The notes: a model not told the origin generated them from the letters alone. Counted from the first letter of the stretch, positions 1-8,482 are shown. The stretch: 37,855 nucleotides of DNA from Comamonadaceae bacterium (GCA_947449025.1 CANFQF010000009.1:1-37855); one strand, 5' to 3'. Made by a program: numbers and translations.

Positions 1-3000
1 CGCCGCCCCTGGGCTGCGCCCTGGGCGGCGGTGGCTTCAGCAGCTGCCCGGCCGCGGTGCCCCAGGTCGACGCGGCTGTTCCCTCGGGCACCCCGGTGGG
101 GGGTGGCCCCTCGGCCGACGCGGGTGCCCCGGGGGGCGATGAGCCAGAGGTCGGTGAGACCCTGGCGGGCGGCGCGGCCGGTGCCGGTGGCGCCGGGTCC
201 GACGCAGGCATGTGCCGGGCCGAGCCGCCTGCGGCCGAGGCGGTGGGCAACCCGGTCTTCGCCGGTAACGGCAACAAGTACCAGCGTGAGCCCGATCTCG
301 ACGGGCCACCCGGTCTGGCCCTGGTGCGCCACTACAACTCGTCCCTGCCCGGTTGGGTGCACAACCACGGCATGGAGGTCATCGCCAACGGAGATCGCGC
401 TCAGGTGTCGCGGCCCGATGGCCGCGTGCTGCGTTTCAGCCGCGGTGTAGACGGCGCCTGGAGCCCCGGTCCCGGCGTTGGTGGTCGCCTGGGCCAAGTG
501 GAGGGCGGATGGCGCTTCATCGGTGACGACGACACGCAAGAGGACTTCGACGCCCAGGGCCGGCTGCTCCGCGTGACCCCGCGCGGCGGGTCTTCGGTGT
601 GGGCCACACGGGGTGCCGATGGTCGGCTGCAGGCCATGACCGACGACGTCGGCCGCAGCCTGCGCTTTCACTACGACCCGGCCGGGCGCATCGTCCAGGC
701 CGAGGCGCCGGATGGCGCTGGCGTGGCCTATGGCTACGACACGGCGGGTCGCCTGGCGCGCGTGAGCTTTGCCGACGGCGCCTCGCGCCAGTACCTCTAC
801 GAGGAGCCGGCCTTTCCCCTGGCGCTCACCGGCCTCGTCGACGAGCGTGGACAACGCGTCGCCACCTGGCGCTACGACGCCCAAGGGCGTGCGGTGTCCT
901 CGGAGCGCCCAGGCCAGGCGCCTGCCCGCATCGAGCCACTGGGGGAGGGGCAGGTCAGCATCACCCACGCCACGGGCCTCGTGACACGCCAGTCCTACCA
1001 GCGGCAAGGCCAGCGCCTTCGGCTGGTTGCGCAGGCGGGGCCCTGCATCGGCTGCCGGGGCAATGTGGCTCGCCGAACGCTCGACGCCGCCAGTGGGCTA
1101 TCGGTGGAGGAAGAAGATTTCCTGGGCATTCGCCACCTCACCACCTGGGACTCGGCGCGTCGCCTGCCCCTGGTCCGCGTTCAAGCCGCAGGGCGTGCCG
1201 AGGCCGAGCTGCGCCAGGTGGAATGGCATCCGCAGTGGCGCCTGCCGCTGCGCATCACCGACGCTGATCGCCGCGCCGAGTTTTTCTATGACGAGGCGGG
1301 GCGCCTCGTCCAGCAGGTGCTGACCGACCTCGCCAGCAGCCGCTCACGCCGTTGGGAGTGGGGCTACGACACCCAAGGCAGGCTGGTCAGCCAGGTGGAC
1401 CCGCGCGGCGGCCGCTGGTCTTATGCGCGGGATGCCTGGGGCCAACTGGCCATACGCACCGACCCGCTGGGTCAGGTCACCCGCTTCAGCCGCGATGCGG
1501 TCGGCCGTGTTCTGTCACGCGTCGATCCCGACGGGGTCGAGACCCGCTACACCTACCACCCGCGGGGCTGGCTCACCCAGGTCGATCGAAGCGGTGAGCG
1601 CACCGTCTTTGCCTACACCCCCAGTGGCCGTTTGGCCTCCGTGGTGACGCCTGAGGGCGAGTCGACATTTTTTGACTACGACGCGGCCGACCAGTGGGTA
1701 GCGATCCGCGATGGGCGTGGCAACACCCGCAGCGTGATCCGCGACGGCGCCGGCGCGGTTACCTCCGAGACGGTGAGCGACGCGCAAGGCCAGCAGGCGC
1801 TGGTGCGCCGGCAACGCAATGACGCCTATGGTCAGGCCGAGGCCTGGTGGGGTGCTGCCGATGTGGCCGAGACCCTGCGGCGCGACGCCAACGGCCAAGT
1901 CGTGGGCCATGTGGACGGCCTGGGCGGCCTGACCCAATGGGACCGTGACGCACAGGGCCGCGTTGTCCGCTTGGTCTGGCCTGACCGGGCGCAGGCCCTG
2001 CTGGCTTGGGGCCAGCGTGGGCAACTTGCGGCGGCCACCGACCCGGTGGGCGTGAGCACCCGCTACAAGGCCAACGGCCTGGGCGAATTGGTGGGCGAAG
2101 ACAGCCCCGACATCGGCCGGCTGCGCTGGCAGTTCGATGCTGCGGGGCAGGTGGTGGCCATGGAAGACGCACTGGGCAGACGCAGCACCGCAGAGCGCGA
2201 CCCTCTCGGCCGGCCAGTTCGCCTGCAACTGGCGGATGGCCAGCAGGTGCGGCTGACGTATGACCCGATGGATCGCTTGCTTTCTCTGGAGGACGCTTCC
2301 GGCAGCAGCAGCTGGACGCGTGACACTCTGGGCCGCGTCACCCAGCGGACGGTACAGGTGAACGACCATCTCACCCGACCGCGGCGCTTCACCCTGCGCT
2401 ACACCTGGGGTCCGGGCGGTCTGGCCGCCATCACTTACCCCAGCGGCCTGGAGGTGGTGTACCGGCGGGAGGGGCGCCGCATCACCGGCATCGATGTGCG
2501 CAGGCCTGGCTTGGCCACGACGGCGGAGTCACTGCGGCCTTGGCTCACCGATCTGGTCCATACCGCTCTGGGGCAGCCGCAGGCCTGGCGCTGGATCGGT
2601 AGCGAGATGAGCGAGAGCGGTCAAAGCGGTCGAAGTGGCCGAAGCAGTGATCTCGAGCAGCCCCGTTTCGATACGGCGCAGCGACATTTTGACACCGACG
2701 GCCGCGTGCTGTCGACCGAGTTTGCCCGCTACAGCTATGACGCCGCGGGCCGCTTGGGGACCATCGAACAAGACCTCTTCTCCTGGCCGGGCCGGCGGCA
2801 CGGAGACGAAGGGGGAACTGGTCACCATGAAGGCCGCAAGGGAGGGCATCACGAAGGCTACAGAGATGGCCGCAGCGACGGCCATGACGAAGATGATTTC
2901 GAAGATGATCACGAAGGCCATCGCCAGCCCCAGAGCTATCGCGAAAGCCAGCGCGAAAGCCAGCGCGAAAGCCGGGCCGCCGTACCGTCGCGCGTCACCC

Positions 3001-4313
3001 TTCGCCTGCTCGCCACCTACGACGCCCGCCACCGTCTCGTCGGCCTGCAGGGACCGGATCAGGAATATCGCTACCGCTACGACGCCAACGGCAACCGGCA
3101 GTCATTCGTTCGGGAGTCGCGGGGCCAGGGGTCATCTGGCAGATCGCCCGCCGATTCGCCAGCCACCGTCTCGCGCGCCTACCGATTGGTGCCGGGCAGT
3201 AATCAGCTCCAGAGGGTCACTCAGACTCTGGCGCGCCGCAGCCCGAAAGGGCGAGCGCCCGACGGCCAGGCCTCATCGGGTGGCTGGACGCAAACCACCC
3301 GCATCACCCTGCCGATGCGGCCTGACGGCCGCCCCGCCAGCGATGGTCTTCGCCAGCTCGAATACGACGCCTGGGGCCGCCTGTCGCGGGTGCGCATGCC
3401 CCATGAAGGTCGCCAGTTGGAGGTGCGCTACCTGCACAACGCCCTGGGCCAGCGTGTCTTCAAGAGCGAACCACAGCTCCGCGGACATAGCGAGGAGGAC
3501 GGCATCGGCACCGGCACCGCGTTCATCTACGGCGAACCCGAGGGGCCGCTGCCTGCATGGGCCTTGCTCGGCGAATACGACGGCGGCAGTGCGCGCGGCG
3601 AGGGCGACACGGAGTACATCTGGCTGCCCACTGAAGACGGTGGTGCCATCGCGGTGGGGATGTGGCGCCGGGAGCGCCTGCTGGCTATCCACACCGACGC
3701 CATGGGCTCGCCGCGCCAGGTCACCGACCCGGCTGGCCAGCTGCTCTGGCAGTGGCCCTACTCGGGCTTTGGTGAGGCGGAGCCGCTGGAGCCGCAGATT
3801 CGCCTGCCGCTGCGTTTTCCCGGCCAGTACGCCGACGCCGAGACCGGCTGGGTCCACCATCCCTGGCGGACCTATCTGCCCAGCCAGGGCCGCTTCCTCC
3901 AGCCTGATCCGCTGGGCTTGGTCGGCGGCTGGAACCGCTACCTCTACGCCGAGGGCGACCCCCTCACCCGTGATGACCCTTGGGGACTCGACACGACCCG
4001 CTGGTGGCCCGGCGCACGCCGCAACTTTCTCGACGGTCCGCGCAACGGCAACTGGGGTGGCAAGCACTGGAGTGGTGGCGTGGGTGGTGGCGCCATCGGC
4101 CCGGCGCCACCGACGGACAGCGCCGACGCCTGCTACAGGCGCCACGACCTTTGCTACGAGGCCGGCGGTGACAAGTCGCGCTGCAACGCGCAGCTGGTCA
4201 AGGAGTTGCGCGACCTACCCGAGGACGTGCAAATGTGGTCCCAGCCGCCGCGCCCGGGCACCGAGGCCGACACATTGCGGTTTCGCTCAGGCGCTTTGCT
4301 GTGGTTCCGATGA
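1..4313 (+). CDS. RHS/YD-repeat polymorphic toxin with phospholipase A2-like C-terminal tip (5' end outside window)
   Basis: This is a large RHS-family protein, expected to be exported and to deliver a C-terminal toxin to neighbouring cells. The frame is open to the left edge, so the N terminus is missing; a GTG at 57 is only the first possible in-window start (1418 residues from there, used for numbering). In order: a Gly/Ala/Pro-rich stretch (1-60), a DUF6531-like start (VGNPVFAGNGNKYQ, about 63-76), many YD repeats (YDxxGR types, about 210-1130), a His/Asp/Glu/Arg-rich island (about 913-975), and the RHS core domain ending with RFLQPDPLGL and DPWGLD near 1312. The last 106 residues are the variable tip. 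They contain CYRRHDLCY, with the His-Asp pair at 1363-1364 (nt 4143-4148), which matches the PLA2 CxxxHDxC signature. No PAAR domain is visible. Delivery by type VI secretion or another route cannot be decided here. Confidence 0.92.
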   Translation, partial: PPLGCALGGGGFSSCPAAVPQVDAAVPSGTPVGGGPSADAGAPGGDEPEVGETLAGGAAGAGGAGSDAGMCRAEPPAAEAVGNPVFAGNGNKYQREPDLDGPPGLALVRHYNSSLPGWVHNHGMEVIANGDRAQVSRPDGRVLRFSRGVDGAWSPGPGVGGRLGQVEGGWRFIGDDDTQEDFDAQGRLLRVTPRGGSSVWATRGADGRLQAMTDDVGRSLRFHYDPAGRIVQAEAPDGAGVAYGYDTAGRLARVSFADGASRQYLYEEPAFPLALTGLVDERGQRVATWRYDAQGRAVSSERPGQAPARIEPLGEGQVSITHATGLVTRQSYQRQGQRLRLVAQAGPCIGCRGNVARRTLDAASGLSVEEEDFLGIRHLTTWDSARRLPLVRVQAAGRAEAELRQVEWHPQWRLPLRITDADRRAEFFYDEAGRLVQQVLTDLASSRSRRWEWGYDTQGRLVSQVDPRGGRWSYARDAWGQLAIRTDPLGQVTRFSRDAVGRVLSRVDPDGVETRYTYHPRGWLTQVDRSGERTVFAYTPSGRLASVVTPEGESTFFDYDAADQWVAIRDGRGNTRSVIRDGAGAVTSETVSDAQGQQALVRRQRNDAYGQAEAWWGAADVAETLRRDANGQVVGHVDGLGGLTQWDRDAQGRVVRLVWPDRAQALLAWGQRGQLAAATDPVGVSTRYKANGLGELVGEDSPDIGRLRWQFDAAGQVVAMEDALGRRSTAERDPLGRPVRLQLADGQQVRLTYDPMDRLLSLEDASGSSSWTRDTLGRVTQRTVQVNDHLTRPRRFTLRYTWGPGGLAAITYPSGLEVVYRREGRRITGIDVRRPGLATTAESLRPWLTDLVHTALGQPQAWRWIGSEMSESGQSGRSGRSSDLEQPRFDTAQRHFDTDGRVLSTEFARYSYDAAGRLGTIEQDLFSWPGRRHGDEGGTGHHEGRKGGHHEGYRDGRSDGHDEDDFEDDHEGHRQPQSYRESQRESQRESRAAVPSRVTLRLLATYDARHRLVGLQGPDQEYRYRYDANGNRQSFVRESRGQGSSGRSPADSPATVSRAYRLVPGSNQLQRVTQTLARRSPKGRAPDGQASSGGWTQTTRITLPMRPDGRPASDGLRQLEYDAWGRLSRVRMPHEGRQLEVRYLHNALGQRVFKSEPQLRGHSEEDGIGTGTAFIYGEPEGPLPAWALLGEYDGGSARGEGDTEYIWLPTEDGGAIAVGMWRRERLLAIHTDAMGSPRQVTDPAGQLLWQWPYSGFGEAEPLEPQIRLPLRFPGQYADAETGWVHHPWRTYLPSQGRFLQPDPLGLVGGWNRYLYAEGDPLTRDDPWGLDTTRWWPGARRNFLDGPRNGNWGGKHWSGGVGGGAIGPAPPTDSADACYRRHDLCYEAGGDKSRCNAQLVKELRDLPEDVQMWSQPPRPGTEADTLRFRSGALLWFR
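2793..2979 (+). repeat. Charged low-complexity island within the RHS gene, with a 12-bp tandem repeat
   Basis: Between YD repeats the RHS protein has about 60 residues rich in His, Asp, Glu, Gly and Arg (motifs HHEG, HDEDDFEDDHEG, then YRESQRESQRES). The end of it is encoded by a 12-bp unit, gcgaaagccagc, repeated almost three times at 2941-2973. Composition and codon pattern differ from the flanking YD repeats, so slippage or insertion is likely. The reading frame is kept. Confidence 0.7.
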
Positions 4314-4723
4314 TGCGTCGGCTGCGTTCGGCCTTGTGTGCAATCTGGCACGCGCCCTCACGGGCGTCCTGGCGTGCGACCGTGAGGGCGCCGTGGCGAG
4401 CGGGCCCCGGGTCGCCCTTGTGCTCGCCAGGGCGGCCACGCAGAGCAATAACCCTGTTGGCCCTGCTCCTGCTCACCGCTGCCAGCCTGGCGTGGAGCGA
4501 AGCCCACCCGTCCTGGGGTGAGAACAGCTGGTGGGTGCTCTGGGCGCTGGGCCTGGCCAGCATGGCCACCGGTGTGGCGCTGCTGCGCCTGGCACCGGCA
4601 CGCCTGTGCGTGCGTCTGCCATGGGCCTTGCTCGTCGCCGCGCTGCTGGCGCTGGGACAGATGCGCAGCCTGGAGTTGCTGCTGATGCTGGGGGCCTGGT
4701 CCTTGAGCGGCTTTGCGCCTTGA
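4310..4723 (+). CDS. Small membrane protein, candidate immunity protein for the RHS tip toxin
   Basis: The start ATG overlaps the RHS stop codon in an ATGA quartet, so translation is probably coupled. The 137-residue product begins with a basic, Arg-rich stretch (about 1-45) and then has three or four hydrophobic segments (about 47-62, 72-90, 99-115 and 118-133, rich in Leu and Ala). I recognise no family. Position directly behind a polymorphic toxin tip is the classical place of the cognate immunity gene. A membrane location would suit protection against a phospholipase acting on the inner membrane. An in-frame upstream start at 4235 would add 25 residues inside the toxin gene and is less likely. 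Immunity function is inferred from position only. Confidence 0.7.
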   Translation: MMRRLRSALCAIWHAPSRASWRATVRAPWRAGPGSPLCSPGRPRRAITLLALLLLTAASLAWSEAHPSWGENSWWVLWALGLASMATGVALLRLAPARLCVRLPWALLVAALLALGQMRSLELLLMLGAWSLSGFAP

Positions 4724-4819
4724 GTCCGGGGGCAGCGCCGGCAAAGCTGCGCTGGCACAGCGTCCCGGCACAGGCTTGTCAGTCGCACCGCTCTTCGCAG
4801 AGGGTGTGCCCCCGATTTC

Positions 4820-5416
4820 TTACCCCCGAAGCTCCGCCTTGTGCCCGATCACCCGACCCACCAGGCCGTAGTCGACCGCTTCGCTGGCCGATAGCCAACG
4901 GTCTCGCTCGATGTCCGTCATGACCGACTCGAAGCTCTTACCGGTCTCGCGCGAAATCGTGCGGGCGATGCGTTCGCGGGCCTTGATGATTTCCTGCGCA
5001 TGGATGGCGATGTCGCTGGCCTGTCCGCCCGTCCCTCCGCTGGGCTGATGGATCAGAAACCGGGTGTTGGGCAGGCAAAAGCGCCGCTCGCGGGGGACCG
5101 CGAGGTAGAGATGGGTGGCAGCGCTGCCCACCCAGCCGGTGCCGATCATGCGCACCGGCGCGGTGATGAAGCGCACGATGTCGTGGATCGCGTCGCCCGA
5201 CTCCAGGTGGCCGCCAGGCGAGCTCACGAACATGTCGATCGTCGAGGCAGCATCTGCGTCCAGGGCGATCAGTCGCCTGGCGACGTCGCCGGCCAGCGCG
5301 TCGCTGATGGGACCGAAGATCAGCACCGTGCGTGAGCGAAAGGCCTTTTCCTCGAGAAAGGAGTTGCGCGGCTCTGCAGAAGTGGGCGTTTGCGCGTCGG
5401 GATCCGTGGAGGTCAT
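4820..5416 (-). CDS. ClpP-family serine protease paralogue (orphan, no clpX/clpA next to it)
   Basis: A 198-residue ClpP-fold peptidase, similar in length to mature ClpP. The catalytic triad can be placed by alignment to E. coli ClpP: Ser98 (in GWVGSAA), His123 (in LIHQPSGG) and Asp172 (in ERDRWLS). Other ClpP hallmarks are SSPGG (oxyanion region, 65-69), FCLPNTR, GQASDIAIHAQEI and EAVDYGLVG. The residues around the nucleophile differ from the usual GQAASMG, which points to a divergent paralogue rather than the housekeeping subunit. The start is taken at MTSTDPD; an upstream GTG-type extension to 5497 would add a low-complexity Arg/His-rich leader. No ATPase partner lies nearby. It probably forms a chamber with, or degrades substrates alongside, another Clp system, but this is not shown here. 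Confidence 0.88.
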   Translation of the reverse strand: MTSTDPDAQTPTSAEPRNSFLEEKAFRSRTVLIFGPISDALAGDVARRLIALDADAASTIDMFVSSPGGHLESGDAIHDIVRFITAPVRMIGTGWVGSAATHLYLAVPRERRFCLPNTRFLIHQPSGGTGGQASDIAIHAQEIIKARERIARTISRETGKSFESVMTDIERDRWLSASEAVDYGLVGRVIGHKAELRG

Positions 5417-5479
5417 GGGGCAGGTCCGGTGCTGTGCCCGGTGGGGCGGGGCCCGATGATGCCCCGGGTGCCCCGACCG

Positions 5480-5498
5480 CGTGGGCCCTCGGCCCACG
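5480..5498. repeat. Perfect 8-bp inverted repeat
   Basis: The sequence cgtgggcc-ctc-ggcccacg forms a perfect 8-bp stem with a 3-base loop, upstream of the ClpP-like gene and downstream of the ABC operon. No T-tract follows on either strand, so calling it a terminator would be weak. Confidence 0.45.
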
Positions 5499-5534
5499 GT
5501 CGACGCGATGCTGGCGCGCTGTCCTACAGAGTTT

Positions 5535-5584
5535 GGCGTGCCGCACGGGCCGCTCGTGGTGACGCGTGGTCAGTGCGGCACGCC
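5535..5584 (-). terminator. Long inverted repeat directly after the ABC transporter ATPase gene
   Basis: Arms at 5535-5546 (GGCGTGCCGCAC) and 5573-5584 are perfect 12-bp reverse complements separated by 26 bases. It starts 10 bases after the ATPase stop codon in the direction of transcription. No U-run follows, so it may act as an mRNA 3'-end stabiliser or a weak terminator. Confidence 0.45.
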
Positions 5585-5593
5585 GCCTTGCCT

Positions 5594-6331
5594 TCAGTCC
5601 GTCAGCGACCCCAGAAACTGCTGCAACTCGAGCGTTCTTGGCTGGCCGAACACCTCGTCGGGCGTGCCGGTCTCGTGCACCCGGCCCTGGTGCATGAACA
5701 CCACCCGGTCGCTCACCTTGCGCGCAAAGCTCATTTCGTGCGTCACCATGAGCAGGGTCATGCCCTCGACCGCGAGCGATTCCACCACTCGCAGCACCTC
5801 CCCCACCAGCTCCGGGTCGAGCGCGCTGGTGATCTCGTCGCACAGGAGCACACCGGGCTCCATCGCCAGCGCACGTGCAATCGCCACGCGTTGCTGCTGT
5901 CCGCCAGAAAGCTGGTCGGGCATGGCGTCGAACTTCTCGCCCAGGCCGACGCGGTCGAGCAGTCGGCGGGCCTGCGCCTGGGCCTCCCCGCTGCGGGTCT
6001 TTTTCACCAGGGCGGGGGCCAGCATGATGTTCCGGCCCACCGAGAGGTGAGGGAAGAGGTTGAAGCTCTGGAAGATCATTCCCACCCGCTGACGCAGCGC
6101 GCGCATGGCGGACGGCTCCTGGTGACGCAAAGCCTGGCCATCGACGGTCAGGCTGCCCTGGTCAAAGGTTTCCAGCCCGTTGATACAACGCAGGAGCGTG
6201 CTCTTTCCTGAGCCGCTTTTGCCGATGATCGCGATGACCTCGCCGGGTGAGACCTGCAAGTCGATGCCTCGCAGCACTTCCTGGGTGCCAAAGGACTTGC
6301 GCAGGCCTTGGATGTCAACGATGGGGAGCAT
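5594..6331 (-). CDS. Polar amino-acid ABC transporter, ATP-binding protein
   Basis: A cytoplasmic ATPase of 245 residues energising amino-acid import (GlnQ/GltL/ArtP family). Motifs: Walker A GKSGSGKS (37-44), Q-loop Gln88 in FQSFNLFPH, signature LSGGQQQR (141-148), Walker B VLLCDE (161-166), D-loop SALDP and switch His198. Cys replaces the usual Phe in LLFDE and Ile replaces Pro in DEPTS; both are tolerable changes. The start ATG lies inside the end of the upstream permease gene (17-base overlap), so the two are co-translated. It is the last gene of a four-gene importer operon. The substrate cannot be fixed from the sequence. Confidence 0.95.
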   Translation of the reverse strand: MLPIVDIQGLRKSFGTQEVLRGIDLQVSPGEVIAIIGKSGSGKSTLLRCINGLETFDQGSLTVDGQALRHQEPSAMRALRQRVGMIFQSFNLFPHLSVGRNIMLAPALVKKTRSGEAQAQARRLLDRVGLGEKFDAMPDQLSGGQQQRVAIARALAMEPGVLLCDEITSALDPELVGEVLRVVESLAVEGMTLLMVTHEMSFARKVSDRVVFMHQGRVHETGTPDEVFGQPRTLELQQFLGSLTD

Positions 6332-6968
6332 GAAGCTTCTTCTCCAGCAGGTGCGCGTAGAGGCTGATCGGGTAGCACAGCGCGAAATAGATGAGAGCGA
6401 CACCGGCGTACACCACAAAGGGACGGAAGGTCGCATTTGTGATCATGGTGCCCACCTTGGTCAGCTCGATGAAGCCAATCACAGAGGTCAGGGCGGTCCC
6501 CTTGACCACCTGCACCATAAAGCCGACTGTCGGTGCGACGGCAATGCGCAGCGCCTGCGGACCGATCACATGCCGCATCTGCTCGCCAAAACTCATGGCC
6601 AGGCTCTGCGCCGCTTCCCACTGGCCGCGCGGGATGGCTGTCACGCAGCCGCGCCAGATCTCCGTGAGAAAGGCACTGGCGTAGAGCGTAAGTGCCGCCA
6701 CCGCCGCCACCCAGGCCGAGGTGTTCACGCCCAGCAGGGCCAGGCCGAAGTACGCCAGGAACAGCTGCATCAGCAGGGGGGTTCCCTGGAAAATCTGCAC
6801 ATAGCCAGACACGATCCGTTCGGCCAGTCGCCCGCCTCGCAGCCGCAGCAGTAGCAGGCCCAGGCCGCCAAGCCCTCCGCCCAGAAAGGCGATGAGCGAC
6901 AGCAGCACTGTCCAACGGGCCGCCAGCAGCAGATTGCGGGCTATGTCCCAGAGGGTGAACTCGATCAC
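6315..6968 (-). CDS. Polar amino-acid ABC transporter, permease 2 (HisM/GltK type)
   Basis: An inner-membrane permease of 217 residues with about five membrane segments. The coupling-loop (EAA) motif is seen in GQWEAAQSLAMSFGEQMRHVIGPQALR (only partly quoted as the key residues EAA and G about 9 later). The start is a GTG that overlaps the stop of permease 1 as GTGA. This choice gives the usual family N terminus (IEFTLWDIARNLLLAARWTV). A much longer open frame upstream is antisense or overlapping noise. It pairs with permease 1 to make the heterodimeric channel. Confidence 0.93.
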   Translation of the reverse strand: MIEFTLWDIARNLLLAARWTVLLSLIAFLGGGLGGLGLLLLRLRGGRLAERIVSGYVQIFQGTPLLMQLFLAYFGLALLGVNTSAWVAAVAALTLYASAFLTEIWRGCVTAIPRGQWEAAQSLAMSFGEQMRHVIGPQALRIAVAPTVGFMVQVVKGTALTSVIGFIELTKVGTMITNATFRPFVVYAGVALIYFALCYPISLYAHLLEKKLHAPHR

Positions 6969-7642
6969 CTCGCACCCCCGTGCGTCCCGAAAAGAAAGCG
7001 TGCGCCCAGCCAGTTCAGCGCGTAGCGCAGGCCGACCGCCAGCCCTAGGTACAGGACGGTGGCGATGATGTAGGACTCGAAGGCGCGGAAGTTCCGGCTC
7101 TGAATCAGGTTGGCCGCGTAGCTCAATTCTTCGGTGGAGATCTGGCCACACACCGCCGAGCCGAGCATGACGATGATGATCTGGCCGACCATGGCCGGCC
7201 ATACCTTGCGCAATGCCGGCGGCAGCACGACCCGAACAAAAACCTGGGTGGGCGTGAGCGCCAGGCTGATGGCCGCCTCCAATTGGCCGCGCGGCGTCGC
7301 CCGAATGCCGGCGCGAACGATCTCTGTGGCGTAAGCGCCCAGGTTCACCACCATGGCCACCACCGACGCCACTTCCGGCGACAGCCGAAAACCGGCGGCG
7401 GGCAAGCCGAAGAAAATGAAGAACAGCTGGATGATGAAGGGCGTGTTGCGGATGCTCTCCACATACGCGCCGATCAGGCCCCGGAGCCAGCCGGGCCCGT
7501 CGCTGCGGCCCCATGCGCAGGCAATGCCGACCACCAACCCGATCACGGTGGCAACAGCGGTGAGAGCCAGCGTCCAGCCGACTCCCTTCAGCAGCAAGGG
7601 CCACTGCGCCAGGACAGCCTGGAAGTCCAGCGCGATTCGCAC
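6965..7642 (-). CDS. Polar amino-acid ABC transporter, permease 1 (HisQ/GltJ type)
   Basis: A 225-residue inner-membrane permease with about five hydrophobic segments. It shows the family stretch RNTPFIIQLFFIFFGLP and the EAA loop GQLEAAISLALTP. It follows the binding-protein gene by 33 bases and overlaps the second permease by 4 bases. Together with that protein it forms the translocation pore for the substrate delivered by the binding protein. Confidence in the family is high; the transported amino acid is unknown. Confidence 0.95.
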   Translation of the reverse strand: MRIALDFQAVLAQWPLLLKGVGWTLALTAVATVIGLVVGIACAWGRSDGPGWLRGLIGAYVESIRNTPFIIQLFFIFFGLPAAGFRLSPEVASVVAMVVNLGAYATEIVRAGIRATPRGQLEAAISLALTPTQVFVRVVLPPALRKVWPAMVGQIIIVMLGSAVCGQISTEELSYAANLIQSRNFRAFESYIIATVLYLGLAVGLRYALNWLGARFLFGTHGGAR

Positions 7643-7675
7643 GCGGTCGTCTCGTCGTTTGGCAGCAGAACGTGC

Positions 7676-8476
7676 TTAAAGGGGCAGGTCGCCGCTCGGG
7701 CGGCCCAGCCACTTGACCGCCATGCGGTCCAGGTCACCGTTTTTCTTGGCCGCCAGGATGATCTCGTTGACCTTCAGGCGCAGTTTGTCCTCACCCTTGG
7801 CCACGCCGATGAAGTTGGGGGAGTCCTTGAGCACGAACTTGAGCTCAGTGCCCAGTTGGGGGTTCTTGCTCATCATGACGCTGGCGACCTGGGCGCCCGC
7901 AGCCAGCATTTGCACCTGTCCTGCGACATAGGCGGAGATCGTGGCGTTGTTGTCCTCGAAGCGGCGCACCTCGGCGGTGGCCGGCAGGAGCCGGGTCAGT
8001 TCGGTGTCCTCGACCGAGCCCCGCGTGACCGAGACGGACTTGCCGGCCATGTCGGCCGGGCCCTTGACGGCCATCGGCTTGCCGCCGAACACGGCCAGGA
8101 AGAAGGGCGAGTAGGCGGCGGTGAAATCGATCACCTTCTCGCGGTCCGGGTTTTTGCCCAGGGTGGAGATGACCAGATCGGCCTTCTTCGTCTGCAGGTA
8201 TGGAATGCGGTTGGCGCTGGTGACCACCACCAATTCGATCTTCACGCCCAACTTGGAGGCGATGTACTGGGCCATCTCCACATCCAGGCCCTGGGGCTTG
8301 AGGTCGGGGCCGACAAAGCCATAGGGCGGGAAGTCGGTGGGGATGGCGATCTTGATTTCCTTGGCCTTGATCACGTCGTCCAGAGCGGACTGGGCTTGCG
8401 CGCCCAGGCTGAGGGCCATGGCGGCCAAGCCCAGGAGCAGGCTGCGCTTGGCGCGGCGGAAGGTGGTGGTGTGCAT
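7676..8476 (-). CDS. Periplasmic amino-acid-binding protein of the ABC importer (SBP family 3)
   Basis: A 266-residue precursor. The N terminus (RRAKRSLLLGLAAMALSLGAQA) is a clear Sec signal peptide with cleavage near residue 28. The mature part has the SBP_bac_3 pattern: IKIAIPTDFPPYGF, the GLDVEMAQYIA helix, ADLVISTLGKNPDREKVIDFT and a C-terminal MAVKWLG helix. An AAGGAG-type Shine-Dalgarno lies at 8483-8488, correctly spaced, which fixes this start. It is the first gene of the importer operon. The residue pattern around the binding site does not let me name the amino acid. Confidence 0.95.
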   Translation of the reverse strand: MHTTTFRRAKRSLLLGLAAMALSLGAQAQSALDDVIKAKEIKIAIPTDFPPYGFVGPDLKPQGLDVEMAQYIASKLGVKIELVVVTSANRIPYLQTKKADLVISTLGKNPDREKVIDFTAAYSPFFLAVFGGKPMAVKGPADMAGKSVSVTRGSVEDTELTRLLPATAEVRRFEDNNATISAYVAGQVQMLAAGAQVASVMMSKNPQLGTELKFVLKDSPNFIGVAKGEDKLRLKVNEIILAAKKNGDLDRMAVKWLGRPSGDLPL

Positions 8477-8482
8477 CGGCGA

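Noticed and set aside
1-250. PAAR or other secretion-targeting domain of the RHS protein
   Set aside because: Only a Gly/Ala/Pro-rich stretch is visible before the DUF6531-like motif; the region needed lies outside the window.
2635-4521. Long second plus-strand frame within the RHS gene
   Set aside because: Arg/Ala/Pro/Thr-rich shadow in another frame; the RHS motifs and core domain lie in the main frame.
4724-4819. Terminator between the immunity candidate and the ClpP-like gene
   Set aside because: A 6-bp stem (4733-4738 with 4749-4754) exists, but there is no T-run on either strand.
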